Assembly: GCF_023101665.1 (NCBI RefSeq)
Contig: NZ_CP082161.1
Coordinates: forward strand, 2,418,001-2,482,000
Length of the DNA stretch: 64,000 nt
Origin: Bradyrhizobium sp. 195
Lineage (GTDB): Bacteria > Pseudomonadota > Alphaproteobacteria > Rhizobiales > Xanthobacteraceae
Reading direction: 5' to 3'
Shown: positions 26,130-34,636 of the stretch, piece after piece
Layout: each line of letters starts with the position of its first letter
Position numbering within the stretch: the first letter of the stretch is position 1
Notes under the pieces: generated by a model
Told to the model about the DNA's origin: nothing
The model's input: the letters and a program-made list of their open reading frames with translations, nothing else
Databases searched by the model: none
Position numbers and translations under genes: made by a program

Positions 26130-26405
26130 CTAGGCGACGATGATGGCCATGGCTTCGCGGCGGCGGACCGCGATCGTGATGCTGTCGACCCGCACGGCGA
26201 TGGGGTCGCGCCCGACCAGCCCCTCGTGCAGGACCTCGACCCGGGCGCCCTCGACGAAGCCGAGCTCGATCAGGCGGCTCTCGAGCTCGATGTCCGAGAG
26301 CGCCGAGCCCGCCTCGCGAGCGGAAAGATGCTGGATGACGCCGGTATAGCCGCGCTGGGCCAGACCCAGCGGCATGTGCGGGCGCGTGTCATTGGTGTCG
26401 GTCAT
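26130..26405 (-). CDS. feoA: Ferrous iron transport accessory protein FeoA
   Basis: This 91-residue protein has the SH3-like FeoA fold: PLGLAQRGYTGVIQHLSAREAGSALSDIELESRLIELGFVEGARVEVLHEGLVGRDPIAVRVDSITIAVRRREAMAIIV. The LGFVEGARVEVL and DPIAVRV stretches are family hallmarks. FeoA is a small cytoplasmic partner needed for FeoB function. The ATG at 26405 gives the normal length; a TTG five codons upstream is possible. An Irr-type element lies 60 bp upstream. Confidence 0.93.
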   Translation of the reverse strand: MTDTNDTRPHMPLGLAQRGYTGVIQHLSAREAGSALSDIELESRLIELGFVEGARVEVLHEGLVGRDPIAVRVDSITIAVRRREAMAIIVA

Positions 26406-26464
26406 GCCCTGTATTTTCAACGCAGGGCAGGGAGGTCAAGCGCGCACGCTCGCCGAAACCGCAC

Positions 26465-26481
26465 CTTAGAGTGATTTTAAA
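26465..26481 (-). promoter_or_regulatory. Candidate iron control element (Irr box) of feoAB
   Basis: The minus strand reads TTTAAAA-TCA-CTCTAAG, matching 11 of 14 defined bases of the ICE pattern TTTAGAA-N3-TTCTAAA. It is set in a longer inverted repeat CCGCAC/GTGCGG (26459-26487). It lies 60 bp upstream of the feoA start, a promoter-proximal position. Confidence 0.5.
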
Positions 26482-26522
26482 GTGCGGATCGCGGAACGCC
26501 TCGAAGGCGCCCCGAGGGTTGG

Positions 26523-26774
26523 CTACTGGGCCGGGACCTTGTCCGGCTGGGCGGCCATGGCCCGGCTCTTGAAGTAGTCCAGGACGAACAAACGGATCGC
26601 CGACGACAGGTTGCCCTGCTGGCGATTGTTGTCGATCTCGCCGACCAGCTCCGACAACGTCATGTTGCGCAGGCCGGAAATCTCCTTCATGCCGTTCCAG
26701 AAAGCCTCTTCCAGGCTGACGCTGGTCTTGTGCCCGGCGACGACGATCGACCGTTTCACGACGGGCGACTTCAT
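26523..26774 (-). CDS. Ribbon-helix-helix domain protein
   Basis: The 83-residue product starts MKSPVVKRSIVVAGHKTSVSLEEAFWNGMKEISGLRNMTLSELVGEIDNNRQQGNLSSAIRLFVLDYFKSR. This is the alphaproteobacterial RHH_4 pattern: a beta strand (VKRSIVVAGHKTSVSL) followed by two helices, as in small DNA-binding regulators. The ATG at 26774 overlaps the end of the upstream DUF4169 gene by 4 bp, so the two are co-translated. The target is unknown. The C-terminal 15 residues are disordered. Confidence 0.85.
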   Translation of the reverse strand: MKSPVVKRSIVVAGHKTSVSLEEAFWNGMKEISGLRNMTLSELVGEIDNNRQQGNLSSAIRLFVLDYFKSRAMAAQPDKVPAQ

Positions 26775-26959
26775 GGCTGCTCCTCGCGATCGATCTGATG
26801 CTGATCCAGGTGCGCCTTCGCCTTGTCCGCGCGCGTCTCCTCCGCCGACCGTTCCGCCTTCGTGCGGCCGAACTTCGTCCGGTTGGCGTCCGCCTGTTTC
26901 GCCGAGGCTTCCCGCTCGGCGCGCTTCCTGAAGCGATTCAGGTTGATGACGTTCCCCAT
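26771..26959 (-). CDS. DUF4169 family protein
   Basis: The 62-residue, highly charged product starts MGNVINLNRFRKRAEREASAKQADANRTKFGRTKAERSAEETRADKAKAHLDQHQI, the DUF4169 pattern. It is probably one long basic helix and may contact nucleic acid or a partner. The partner is likely the ribbon-helix-helix protein, whose gene overlaps it by 4 bp; this pairing is common in Rhizobiales. Function is unknown. Confidence 0.85.
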   Translation of the reverse strand: MGNVINLNRFRKRAEREASAKQADANRTKFGRTKAERSAEETRADKAKAHLDQHQIDREEQP

Positions 26960-27241
26960 GCCGAGTCTCCATCATCCGCTCCTCTTCAGGTTGGATGAAA
27001 CATTCAGAAACAGGGTGCCGCTTTGCGCCCCACAAGACTTGATCGCCATTCGCTCGTCCTCGTCAATCGGCCCCTTGGGCCATCAAACGATGAATTTCGC
27101 CCCGTCGAGGGGGGCGGAAAGGCTGCGTAGCACGCCGTCCCGCCGGAACATTGACGGTAATCAAATCCCGCCCCCAAAGCCGCACATTTCTGAGGCGTCG
27201 AGCGTCCGTATCATTACGGATGGCTATCGGAATTCGGAGTT
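26960..27241. other. Intergenic region upstream of the DUF4169 gene
   Basis: These 282 bases, just under the 300-base threshold, hold a FixK-like box at 27151-27164. I see no other supported feature. The box would leave a leader of about 150 bases before the DUF4169 gene. Confidence 0.35.
27151..27164. promoter_or_regulatory. FixK/FNR-like box TTGACGGTAATCAA
   Basis: The sequence fits TTGA-N6-TCAA with AT-rich flanks. The nearest gene it could activate is the DUF4169-RHH pair, whose start is about 198 bp away, further than usual for FixK activation. The match may therefore be fortuitous. Confidence 0.3.
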
Positions 27242-28663
27242 CTATCCCGGGCTGGTCATCTTCTCGGGCCGCACCAGGCGATCGAACTCATCCGCCGAGA
27301 CGAAGCCGAGCCGCAGCGCCTCCTCCTTCAACGTGGTGCCGTTGGCATGGGCCGTCTTAGCCACCTTGGCGGCGTTGTCGTAGCCGATCTTCGGGGCGAG
27401 CGCCGTCACCAGCATCAGCGAGCGCTGCATCAGCTCATTGATGCGCTTTTCGTCGGCGCGAATGCCGCTGACGCAGTGCTCGGTGAAGGATCGCGCGGCA
27501 TCCGCCATCAGGCGGATCGAGTGCAGCATGTTGTAGGCGAGCACGGGCTTGTAGACGTTGAGCTCGAAATGGCCCTGGCTGCCGGCCACCGTGATCGTGG
27601 TGTGATTGCCGAACACCTGGCAGCACACCATGGTCATCGCCTCGCACTGCGTCGGGTTGACCTTGCCCGGCATGATCGAGGAGCCCGGCTCGTTCTCTGG
27701 CAGGATCAGCTCGCCGAGGCCAGAGCGCGGGCCCGATCCCAGCAGGCGGATGTCGTTGGCGATCTTGAACAGGCCGGTCGCCACCGAATTGATGGCGCCG
27801 TGCACCAGCACATAGGCATCGTTCGAGGCCAGCGCCTCGAACTTGTTGGCGGCGCTGGTGAAGGGGAGTTTCGTGATGCCGGCGACGTGCTTTGCGAACA
27901 GCTTTGCAAAGCGCGGCTTGGAATTGAGGCCGGTGCCGACGGCGGTGCCGCCTTGCGCCAGCGGATGGAGATCCTTCGCCGCGACCTTGAGCCGGGCGAT
28001 GCCGCTCTCGACCTGCGCGGCATAGCCGGAAAACTCCTGGCCGAGCGTCAGGGGCGTCGCATCCTGGGTGTGGGTGCGGCCGATCTTGACGATCTTCGCG
28101 AACGCCTTCTCTTTCTTGCGCAGCGCGCGGAGCAGTTCACCGAGCGCAGGGACGAGGTCGGCATTGATGCGGCTTGCGGCCGCGATGTGCATCGCGGTCG
28201 GGAAAGAGTCGTTCGACGACTGGCTCATGTTGACGTGGTCGTTGGGATGCACCGGCTTCTTGGCGCCGAGCTCGCCGCCCAGGAGTTCGTTGGCGCGGTT
28301 GGCGATCACCTCGTTGAGGTTCATGTTGCTCTGCGTACCGGAGCCGGTCTGCCACACGACGAGCGGAAAATGATCGTCCAGCCTGCCTTCGATCACCTCG
28401 CGCGCGGCGCGGATGATGGCGCCCGCGCGGCGCCGGTCGAGCAGGCCGAGCTCGAGGTTGGACTGCGCCGCGGCCAGCTTGACGATGCCGAGCGCGTGCA
28501 CGAGCGAGATCGGCATGCGATCCGTGCCGATACGAAAATTCTGGCGCGAGCGCTCGGTCTGCGCGCCCCAATAGCGGTCGGCGGCGACCTCGATGGGACC
28601 GAAGCTGTCGGTCTCGGTGCGGGTCGCGGGGCGGGCGGTCTTCGAGCGGGAAGCTTTGGCCAT
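27242..28663 (-). CDS. fumC: Fumarate hydratase class II
   Basis: This 473-residue enzyme of the aspartase/fumarase superfamily interconverts fumarate and malate in the TCA cycle without an iron-sulfur cluster. It carries the substrate loop [10 protein letters not shown], the [14 protein letters not shown] segment and the signature [11 protein letters not shown]. The ATG at 28663 is chosen because the protein then starts [26 protein letters not shown], close to relatives; an ATG four codons upstream is an alternative. It lies 100 bp downstream of sspB. Confidence 0.97.
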   Translation of the reverse strand: MAKASRSKTARPATRTETDSFGPIEVAADRYWGAQTERSRQNFRIGTDRMPISLVHALGIVKLAAAQSNLELGLLDRRRAGAIIRAAREVIEGRLDDHFPLVVWQTGSGTQSNMNLNEVIANRANELLGGELGAKKPVHPNDHVNMSQSSNDSFPTAMHIAAASRINADLVPALGELLRALRKKEKAFAKIVKIGRTHTQDATPLTLGQEFSGYAAQVESGIARLKVAAKDLHPLAQGGTAVGTGLNSKPRFAKLFAKHVAGITKLPFTSAANKFEALASNDAYVLVHGAINSVATGLFKIANDIRLLGSGPRSGLGELILPENEPGSSIMPGKVNPTQCEAMTMVCCQVFGNHTTITVAGSQGHFELNVYKPVLAYNMLHSIRLMADAARSFTEHCVSGIRADEKRINELMQRSLMLVTALAPKIGYDNAAKVAKTAHANGTTLKEEALRLGFVSADEFDRLVRPEKMTSPG

Positions 28664-28763
28664 GAGCACATCCATTCTGCCGCGCGAAACGCCGCACGGC
28701 CTCTTCATGTGCTCTTCTATACAGGCAGTCTGGCCGGCGCGATGGCTTCGCGCCCAACCTAGA

Positions 28764-29282
28764 TCATTTCTTGCGGAAACGATCGAGCCGCACGACCTCG
28801 GCACCGCCCTGGTTCGGGGCCGTCGGCTCCTCCGTGCTTTCCGCCGCTTCAGGGGCAGGCGTCTGCACTGCGACGGCCGACGGCGCGGGAGCTGTCGGCA
28901 GCGTCTCGGGCGCGACCTCGGCGACGTCGGACGTGTCGAACTGCAGGCCGAACTTCACGGACGGGTCGAGGAAGCTCTTGATGGCGCTGAACGGCACGAT
29001 CAGCCGCTCCGGAATGCCGCCGAAGGACAGGCCGACCTCGAAGCGGTCCTCGAGCACGGTCAGATCCCAGAACTGGTGCTGCAGGATGATCGTCATCTCT
29101 TCCGGATATTGCGCGAGCAGCCGCGACGACAGCTTCACGCCCTCGGCCTTCGACACGAAGGTGATGAAGAAATGGTGCTCGCCCGGCAGGCCATGGGCCG
29201 CGGCATCGGTCAGCACCTTCCGCAGCACGCCGCGCAGCGCGTCGCGGGCCAGCACATCGTATCGGATATGATCGGTCGCCAT
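28764..29282 (-). CDS. sspB: SspB-family ClpXP adaptor
   Basis: This 172-residue protein has the alphaproteobacterial SspB fold ([45 protein letters not shown], then a strand set with [33 protein letters not shown]). It has an unstructured linker of about 55 residues and a C-terminal motif [10 protein letters not shown] of the type that docks ClpX. SspB grips ssrA-tagged proteins and hands them to ClpXP. The ATG at 29282 is preceded by CAGGA; the frame extends 17 codons upstream without similarity. It lies directly downstream of the ssrA gene that makes its ligand tag. Confidence 0.93.
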   Translation of the reverse strand: MATDHIRYDVLARDALRGVLRKVLTDAAAHGLPGEHHFFITFVSKAEGVKLSSRLLAQYPEEMTIILQHQFWDLTVLEDRFEVGLSFGGIPERLIVPFSAIKSFLDPSVKFGLQFDTSDVAEVAPETLPTAPAPSAVAVQTPAPEAAESTEEPTAPNQGGAEVVRLDRFRKK

Positions 29283-29394
29283 GGTGGTCCTGTTGCATCC
29301 CCGAAGCCGGACCGTGCCGCCCCGACTCGCCAAGTCGCAATAGTACCGCGCCTGACGGGTCAGCAGGAGTCCCCGCCGGAGAAGAAATCAAGAG

Positions 29395-29727
29395 TAAAGT
29401 GGAGGCTTCTGTTGCCAGGTGCCTCCGAACCCCGCCTAACGGAGCTTAACCCGTTAGGACTTTAAGATGGTCTTTCAAACTGCGTTACGCAGCCTGAGCA
29501 ACCGGAGCAAAGTTGTCGTTGGCAACTATTGCAGTAGCCCGATAACGGCGGAACAATACCGGGAAAAAGTACGCCCTTTACGCCCTCGTCGATCCTATTT
29601 CGCCCCCGCCAAAACCCGCTTCTTGGGCATGCCCCGAGTGGGCTTTGGTGGAGGCGCCGGGTACCGCCCCCGGGTCCGAATGGTTTATTGCGACGACCGT
29701 TTATTTCCATAGCCGGCGAACCGGCAC
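29395..29727 (-). ncRNA. ssrA: Two-piece (permuted) tmRNA
   Basis: On the minus strand the order is acceptor piece, spacer, coding piece, the permuted alphaproteobacterial layout. The acceptor piece (about 29727-29646) ends in encoded CCA at 29648-29646 after CGCCTCCA. The coding piece begins at 29607 with GGGGGCG, which pairs with CGCCTCC of the acceptor (one G-U), followed by the tmRNA motif AAATAGGATCGACG. Bases 29523-29485 encode the tag ANDNFAPVAQAA and a TAA stop. A hairpin GGAGGC/GCCTCC closes the 3' side near 29400. The spacer is about 38 bases. The outer limits are approximate. tmRNA rescues stalled ribosomes and tags the product for ClpXP. Confidence 0.92.
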
Positions 29728-29731
29728 CCCC

Positions 29732-29755
29732 AATATAGGGGGCAAAGGTTTCGAA
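29732..29755 (-). promoter_or_regulatory. Promoter of the tmRNA gene
   Basis: On the minus strand a -10 TATATT (29737-29732) lies in CCCCCTATATTGGGGG, with a T-rich weak -35 (TGTTTT) 17 bases upstream. Transcription would start at about the first base of the acceptor piece. Confidence 0.45.
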
Positions 29756-29848
29756 AAACAGAGGTTTCGCGTGAGGTCGGTGCGGTTCCCTTTGGATAGG
29801 TTCCGGACCGTCTTGGCCGCGGCGCGACCCCTGTTCTAAGCTCCTGAG

Positions 29849-30457
29849 ATGTCCTCGGATTCAGTACCGGCCGTCCAAGAATCAGATCAAGAGCCGGATC
29901 CCGTCACCGCGCCGCCGGGCCTGGCCGCGCTGTTCCTGGCGTTTGCCCGGATGTCGCTGGCCGGTTTCGGCGGCGTGCTGGTGTTTGCCCGCCGGGCCAT
30001 CGTCGAGCAGCACCGCTGGATGACCGCGGACGAGTTCAACGAGACCTTCGCGCTCTGCCATTTCCTGCCGGGGCCCAACATCGTCAATCTGTCGATGGTG
30101 TTCGGCGCGCGGCTACGCGGGATTGCCGGGGGAGTTGCCGCCTTTGCCGGGCTGCTGCTGCCGCCGACATTGATCATGACCGTGCTTGCGATCATCTACG
30201 CCCAGTTCGGCGAATTGGAGCTGCTGCGCCGCAGCCTCGCCGGCATCTCCTGCGCGGCGGTGGGTCTGTTGATCGCGGTGGTCTTCCGCATGATGACCCC
30301 GCTGTTGAAGCGGATGGACGCCGTCGCGCTCACCCTGATGCTCGGCGTGTTCGCCGCCATTGGCGTGTTCCGTCTGCCGCTCCAGGTGGTGCTGCTGGTC
30401 GCGATCCCCGTGAGTATCGGCGCCACTTTTTTCCTGCGGCGGAAAGTAGCAGCATGA
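29849..30457 (+). CDS. Chromate transporter, N-terminal half protein
   Basis: This 202-residue membrane protein corresponds to one half of a full-length ChrA. It has the CHR motifs FARMSLAGFGGVLVFARRAIVEQHRWMTADEF and FALCHFLPGPNIVNLSMVFGARLRGIAGG. Paired short CHR proteins act together to export chromate, probably by proton exchange, though many homologues have no tested role. The next gene overlaps by 4 bp and supplies the second half. A Pro/Asp-rich stretch of about 25 residues precedes the first membrane segment. Confidence 0.85.
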   Translation: MSSDSVPAVQESDQEPDPVTAPPGLAALFLAFARMSLAGFGGVLVFARRAIVEQHRWMTADEFNETFALCHFLPGPNIVNLSMVFGARLRGIAGGVAAFAGLLLPPTLIMTVLAIIYAQFGELELLRRSLAGISCAAVGLLIAVVFRMMTPLLKRMDAVALTLMLGVFAAIGVFRLPLQVVLLVAIPVSIGATFFLRRKVAA

Positions 30458-30984
30458 ACGCCGAGAACCCGGTCTGGGTGCTGATCTCCACCTTCGGCCT
30501 GATGTCGCTGTTCGCGGTCGGCGGCGCCGCGGCGGCGGTGCCCGAGATGCAGCGCATCGCGGTCGAGGTGCATCACTGGATGACCGAGAAGCAGTTCACG
30601 GATGCCTATGCGATCGCGCAGCTCTCGCCAGGTCCGAACGTGCTTATCGTGACGTTAATCGGCTATGCCGTCGCCGGGATCCCCGGGGCGCTGGCGGCGA
30701 CGCTGGCGATGTGCCTGCCAACGGCGCTGCTTGCCTATTATGTCAGCCGGCTGCTGAATCGGCCGAGCCAATCGCGCTGGCCCGGCCTGATTCAGGCTGC
30801 ACTGGTTCCTCTCTCGATCGGATTGATGGCGGCGAGTGCTCTGATCCTGGCCCAGTCGACCGATCGCACAATTGTTGCAGTGCTTCTGACCGCAATGGTT
30901 GCGGTGATCGCATCCGTTTCGCGCATCAATCCACTCTGGCTCCTGCTCGCCGGCGGGCTGTTGGGTTTTGCTGGCATTGTGTAA
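30454..30984 (+). CDS. Chromate transporter, C-terminal half protein
   Basis: This 176-residue membrane protein has the second CHR domain: LMSLFAVGGAAAAVPEMQRIAVEVHHWMTEKQFTDAYAIAQLSPGPNVLIVTLIGYAVAGIPGALAAT, with the expected PGPN signature. It overlaps the first half by 4 bp, and the two probably form an antiparallel heterodimer. The sequence is less similar to its partner than a recent duplication would be, so the split is old. Confidence 0.85.
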   Translation: MNAENPVWVLISTFGLMSLFAVGGAAAAVPEMQRIAVEVHHWMTEKQFTDAYAIAQLSPGPNVLIVTLIGYAVAGIPGALAATLAMCLPTALLAYYVSRLLNRPSQSRWPGLIQAALVPLSIGLMAASALILAQSTDRTIVAVLLTAMVAVIASVSRINPLWLLLAGGLLGFAGIV

Positions 30985-31079
30985 TGAAAATCGCTAGGCA
31001 GTGATCCGGGCGGGGGATCCAGTTCCAGCCGATTTAGAACAACAGTGCTCGTGACTTACGGGTCGCGGAGGAGACATGC

Positions 31080-31841
31080 ATGGCCGACACGATGGGCCAC
31101 TCAGCGACAGCCACCCGAAATACCCGGTTGGCGCTCGGCTTTTGTCTGCTGGCGATTGCGCCGCAGATATTCGAATTGATCTGGTCGATCGGGACGATCT
31201 TCGGCTGGGGAGCCGGCCGCGGCCCGGTGACGGTGATCACCAGCCACGTGACGGCGCTGCTCGCAGGCGCGCCCAGTGCGATCTTCGGATCGTTCGGTGG
31301 CGGCACCAAGAAGATGTCGTCCGAGGTACTGCTGGCGCTGATCTATTCCTATCCGCTGTTCGCGGTGGCGATCCTGACGGTGTTCATGACGATCCGGTCG
31401 GCGCAGGACTATGTCGGCGGCGTCGTCCTGATGGCGGTTGCCCTGTTCGCGCTGTGGGCAGGGAGCGACTTGCAGGGCATGCGCGGCTTCTCGTTCGGCG
31501 CGGGCACCGCGCCGCGCATGTTCGGCGGACTGCTGGTCGCCATGTCCGCCGGCATCGCCTTGACCGGCCTTGTGGCCGATGGGCCGGCAATGGCTCATTA
31601 TTCCTGGCGGGGGCCATTGTTCGTGGTGGCGGCGATTCTGTTCTTCGCGCTGGCGATCCGGCCGCTCGGCCTCGTGGTCACGGCCTTTGCGAGCTTCATG
31701 ATCGCGGCGACGGGGTCGCAGGAGACGCGCTGGCTGGAAGCAGCCATCGTCGGCGCCTGCCTGACGGTCGGTTGCGCAATCCTCTTTCCCTACGTGCTCG
31801 GGCTGCCGATGCCGATGTTTCCGCGTTTCCTGATCCAGTGA
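31080..31841 (+). CDS. tctB: Tripartite tricarboxylate transporter small membrane protein (TctB type)
   Basis: This 253-residue protein has about six hydrophobic segments and the TctB-like domain in its C-terminal part (DYVGGVVLMAVALFALWAGSDLQGMRGFSFGAGTAPRMFGGLLVAMSAGIALTG). TctB is the small permease subunit that, with TctA, moves citrate-like or other carboxylates using a sodium or proton gradient. It is longer than the typical 150-200 residues because of an extra N-terminal part with two membrane spans. GGAGGAG precedes the ATG. tctA follows 7 bp downstream. Confidence 0.82.
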   Translation: MADTMGHSATATRNTRLALGFCLLAIAPQIFELIWSIGTIFGWGAGRGPVTVITSHVTALLAGAPSAIFGSFGGGTKKMSSEVLLALIYSYPLFAVAILTVFMTIRSAQDYVGGVVLMAVALFALWAGSDLQGMRGFSFGAGTAPRMFGGLLVAMSAGIALTGLVADGPAMAHYSWRGPLFVVAAILFFALAIRPLGLVVTAFASFMIAATGSQETRWLEAAIVGACLTVGCAILFPYVLGLPMPMFPRFLIQ

Positions 31842-31848
31842 GGGTGTG

Positions 31849-33363
31849 ATGGATATCTTTGCCAACCTCGCTCACGGTTTTGCCGTCGCGCTCACTCCGA
31901 TCAATCTTCTGATGTGCCTGATCGGCGCCCTCGTGGGCACGCTGGTCGGCGTGCTCCCGGGCATCGGCACCATCGCGACGGTCGCGATGCTGCTGCCGAT
32001 CACCTTCGGACTGCCCCCGGTCGGCGCCCTGATCATGCTCGCCGGCATCTATTACGGCGCGCAATATGGCGGCTCGACCACGTCGATCCTGGTCAACATA
32101 CCAGGCGAGGCGACATCGGTCGTCACCGCCATCGACGGCCACCAGATGGCGAGGCAAGGCCGCGCCGGCCCCGCGCTGGCGATCGCCGCGATCGGCTCGT
32201 TCTTCGCCGGCTGCGTCGCGACCGTCTTGATTGCCGTCCTCGGCGCACCGCTCACAAAACTCGCGCTGGCGTTCGGCCCGGCCGAATATTTCTCGCTGAT
32301 GGTGCTCGGCCTGATCTTCGCGGTGGTGCTGGCCAAGGGCTCCGTGCTGAAGGCGATCGCGATGATCGTGTTCGGCCTGTTGCTCTCCATGGTCGGCTCG
32401 GACATCGAGACCGGCGCCTCGCGCATGGCCTTCAACATTCCGGAGCTCGCCGACGGTCTCGGCTTTGCGACGGTGGCGATGGGCGTATTCGGCTTTGCCG
32501 AGATCATCCGCAATCTCGACGCCGGCGCCGAAATGAGCCGCGATCTCGTGCAGCAGAAGATCACCGGCCTGATGCCGACCAGGAAGGACCTGGTCGATTC
32601 GACGCCCGCGATCCTGCGCGGCACCGTGCTCGGCTCGATCCTCGGCATCCTGCCCGGCGGCGGTGCGACGATCGCATCGTTCGGCGCCTATACGCTCGAG
32701 AAGAAGCTCGCCAAGAACCCATCGCGGTTCGGTCGCGGCGCGATCGAGGGCGTGGCGGGGCCGGAAAGCGCCAACAACGCTGCGGCGCAGACCTCCTTCA
32801 TCCCGCTGCTGACGCTCGGCATCCCGCCGAACGCGGTGATGGCGCTGATGGTGGGCGCGATGACCATCCACGGCATCGTACCGGGACCGCAGGTGATGCA
32901 GAAGCAACCCGACCTCGTCTGGGGCATGATCGCCTCGATGTGGATCGGCAATCTGATGCTGATCATCATCAACCTGCCGCTCGTCGGCATCTGGGTCCGT
33001 CTCCTTCGCGTGCCCTACCGGCTGATGTTCCCCTCGATCGTGATCTTCTGCGCGATCGGCATCTACTCGGTGAACAACGCACCGGTCGACGTGATCCTCG
33101 CCGGCGTGTTCGGTCTCGTCGGCTACTGGCTGATCAAGCACGATTTCGAGCCGGCGCCGCTGCTGCTCGGCATGGTGCTGGGACCGCTGATGGAAGAGAA
33201 TCTGCGCCGCGCGCTGCTGATCTCGCGCGGCGACTGGAGCGTATTCCTGACGCGTCCGCTGTCGGCGGTGCTGCTTGCGGTTGCGGCGAGCCTCCTTGTC
33301 CTTACGGTGCTACCGGCGTTGCGCGCCAAGCGCGACGAGGTGTTCACCGAATCCGAGAACTGA
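31849..33363 (+). CDS. tctA: Tripartite tricarboxylate transporter large membrane protein (TctA type)
   Basis: This 504-residue permease has about eleven to twelve membrane segments and the TctA signature GVLPGIGTIATVAMLLPITFGLPPVGALIMLAGIYYGAQYGGSTTSILVNIPGEA. The second copy reads GILPGGGATIASFGAYTLEKKLAKNPSRFGRGAIEGVAGPESANNAAAQTSFIPLLTLGIP. It carries the transport path and takes substrate from the TctC binding protein. An ATG or a GTG one codon earlier may start it. A strong terminator follows before tctC. Confidence 0.95.
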   Translation: MDIFANLAHGFAVALTPINLLMCLIGALVGTLVGVLPGIGTIATVAMLLPITFGLPPVGALIMLAGIYYGAQYGGSTTSILVNIPGEATSVVTAIDGHQMARQGRAGPALAIAAIGSFFAGCVATVLIAVLGAPLTKLALAFGPAEYFSLMVLGLIFAVVLAKGSVLKAIAMIVFGLLLSMVGSDIETGASRMAFNIPELADGLGFATVAMGVFGFAEIIRNLDAGAEMSRDLVQQKITGLMPTRKDLVDSTPAILRGTVLGSILGILPGGGATIASFGAYTLEKKLAKNPSRFGRGAIEGVAGPESANNAAAQTSFIPLLTLGIPPNAVMALMVGAMTIHGIVPGPQVMQKQPDLVWGMIASMWIGNLMLIIINLPLVGIWVRLLRVPYRLMFPSIVIFCAIGIYSVNNAPVDVILAGVFGLVGYWLIKHDFEPAPLLLGMVLGPLMEENLRRALLISRGDWSVFLTRPLSAVLLAVAASLLVLTVLPALRAKRDEVFTESEN

Positions 33364-33431
33364 GGGCGCGTCCTGCGTCGGCGCGCCGCATTCAGAAGTC
33401 GAATCGACTTGTGTTACGGCTTCATGAAATG

Positions 33432-33460
33432 AAAATGCCGGCCATTGGGCCGGCATTTTT
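33432..33460 (+). terminator. Intrinsic terminator between tctA and tctC
   Basis: A 12-bp perfect stem, AAAATGCCGGCC facing GGCCGGCATTTT, with an ATTG loop and a run of T at its end. It lies between tctA and tctC, 23 bp before the tctC start. Confidence 0.8.
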
Positions 33461-33482
33461 GTGTGTGTCCAAGGGGATCGAC

Positions 33483-34463
33483 ATGACCTTCATTCGCGCG
33501 CTCACGGGCGCATGTGCCGCAGCGCTCGCATCGCTGAGCACCTTCATCGCGCCAGTTGAGGCGCAAACCTACCCTACGCGCAGCATCACCATGGTCGTGC
33601 CGTTCGCGGCCGGCGGCCCGACCGACGTCGTCGCGCGTATCGTCACCGCGCACATGGCGCAGACGCTGGGGCAGAGCATCATCATCGAGAACGTGGTCGG
33701 CGCCGGCGGCACCACCGCCACAACGCGCGCCGCGCGCGCCGCCAATGACGGCTATACGCTGATCACCGGGCATATGGGCACGCATGCCGCCTCCGTGCCG
33801 CTCTATCCGAAGCTTGCCTATCATCCCGAGAAGGATTTCGAGCCGATCGCGCTGCTCGCGGGCACACCGATCCTGATCCTGGCGCGCAAGGACTTTCCGC
33901 CGAAGGACCTGAAGGAGTTCGTGGCCTATGTGAAGGCCAACGCCGAGAAAGTGAATGCCGCGCATGCCGGCGTCGGCTCGGTCTCGCATGTCTCCTGCGA
34001 GCTCTTGCACTCGATCCTCGACGTCAAGCCGGTCGGCGTACCCTTCAACGGCACGGGACCCGCGATGAACGCGCTGGTGGCGGGGCAGGTCGACTACATG
34101 TGCGACCAGATCGTCAACGCCGTGCCGCAGATCAACGCCGGCACCATCAAGGCCTATGCGATCGCAACGCCCGAACGCAATCCGTCGCTGCCGAACGTGC
34201 CCACCACGGCGGAAGCTGGCCTGCCGAAATTCCAGGCCCAGGCCTGGAATGCGATGTTCGCGCCCAAGGGAACTTCGCCTGCGATCGTGGCCCGCCTGAA
34301 CGCTGCGGCCAGCAAGGCGCTCGACGACGAGACCGTGCGCAAGCGCCTGCTCGAGCTCGGCAGCGTCATCCCGGGCCCTGCCGAGCGGACGCCGGAGGCG
34401 CTGGCGAGCCTCGTCAAGAACGAGATCGCGAAGTGGACCCCGGTGCTCAAGCCGGCAACTTAG
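33483..34463 (+). CDS. tctC: Tripartite tricarboxylate transporter substrate-binding protein (Bug/TctC family)
   Basis: This 326-residue periplasmic protein has a signal peptide (MTFIRALTGACAAALASLSTFIAPVEA-QTYPTRS), then the Bug pattern YPTRSITMVVPFAAGGPTDVVARIVTAHMAQTLGQSIIIENVVGAGGTTATTRAARAANDGYTL. Bug proteins are Venus-flytrap receptors for small carboxylates or amino acids. The start has AAGGGGAT upstream. Although it follows tctBA, a terminator sits in between, so its amount can differ from that of the membrane subunits. The ligand is unknown. Confidence 0.93.
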   Translation: MTFIRALTGACAAALASLSTFIAPVEAQTYPTRSITMVVPFAAGGPTDVVARIVTAHMAQTLGQSIIIENVVGAGGTTATTRAARAANDGYTLITGHMGTHAASVPLYPKLAYHPEKDFEPIALLAGTPILILARKDFPPKDLKEFVAYVKANAEKVNAAHAGVGSVSHVSCELLHSILDVKPVGVPFNGTGPAMNALVAGQVDYMCDQIVNAVPQINAGTIKAYAIATPERNPSLPNVPTTAEAGLPKFQAQAWNAMFAPKGTSPAIVARLNAAASKALDDETVRKRLLELGSVIPGPAERTPEALASLVKNEIAKWTPVLKPAT

Positions 34464-34485
34464 GCAATGCTATCAAGCCGATAGG

Positions 34486-34517
34486 CAAGGGGGCGGGACG
34501 CAAGTTCCGCCCCCTTG
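34486..34517 (+). terminator. Hairpin terminator after tctC
   Basis: An 11-bp stem CAAGGGGGCGG/CCGCCCCCTTG encloses GACGCAAGTT. It begins 23 bases after the tctC stop and is followed by TCGTTTGC, a weak T tract. Confidence 0.6.
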
Positions 34518-34636
34518 TCGTTTGCGCCGGGAGCGCTCACTTTTTCCGGGTATAATCAGTGCGCACAGCGAATCGCCGCTGTTGCAGCGCGGGGGCGGCC
34601 GCTAAGTTCGCCGTCTCCCCAAAGGCTCAGTCGCAC

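Noticed and set aside
31914..33482. An open plus frame running through tctA into tctC as one 849-codon protein
   Set aside because: In the tctA part it is out of frame with the real permease; only the tctC portion is coding, with its own ribosome site and signal peptide.
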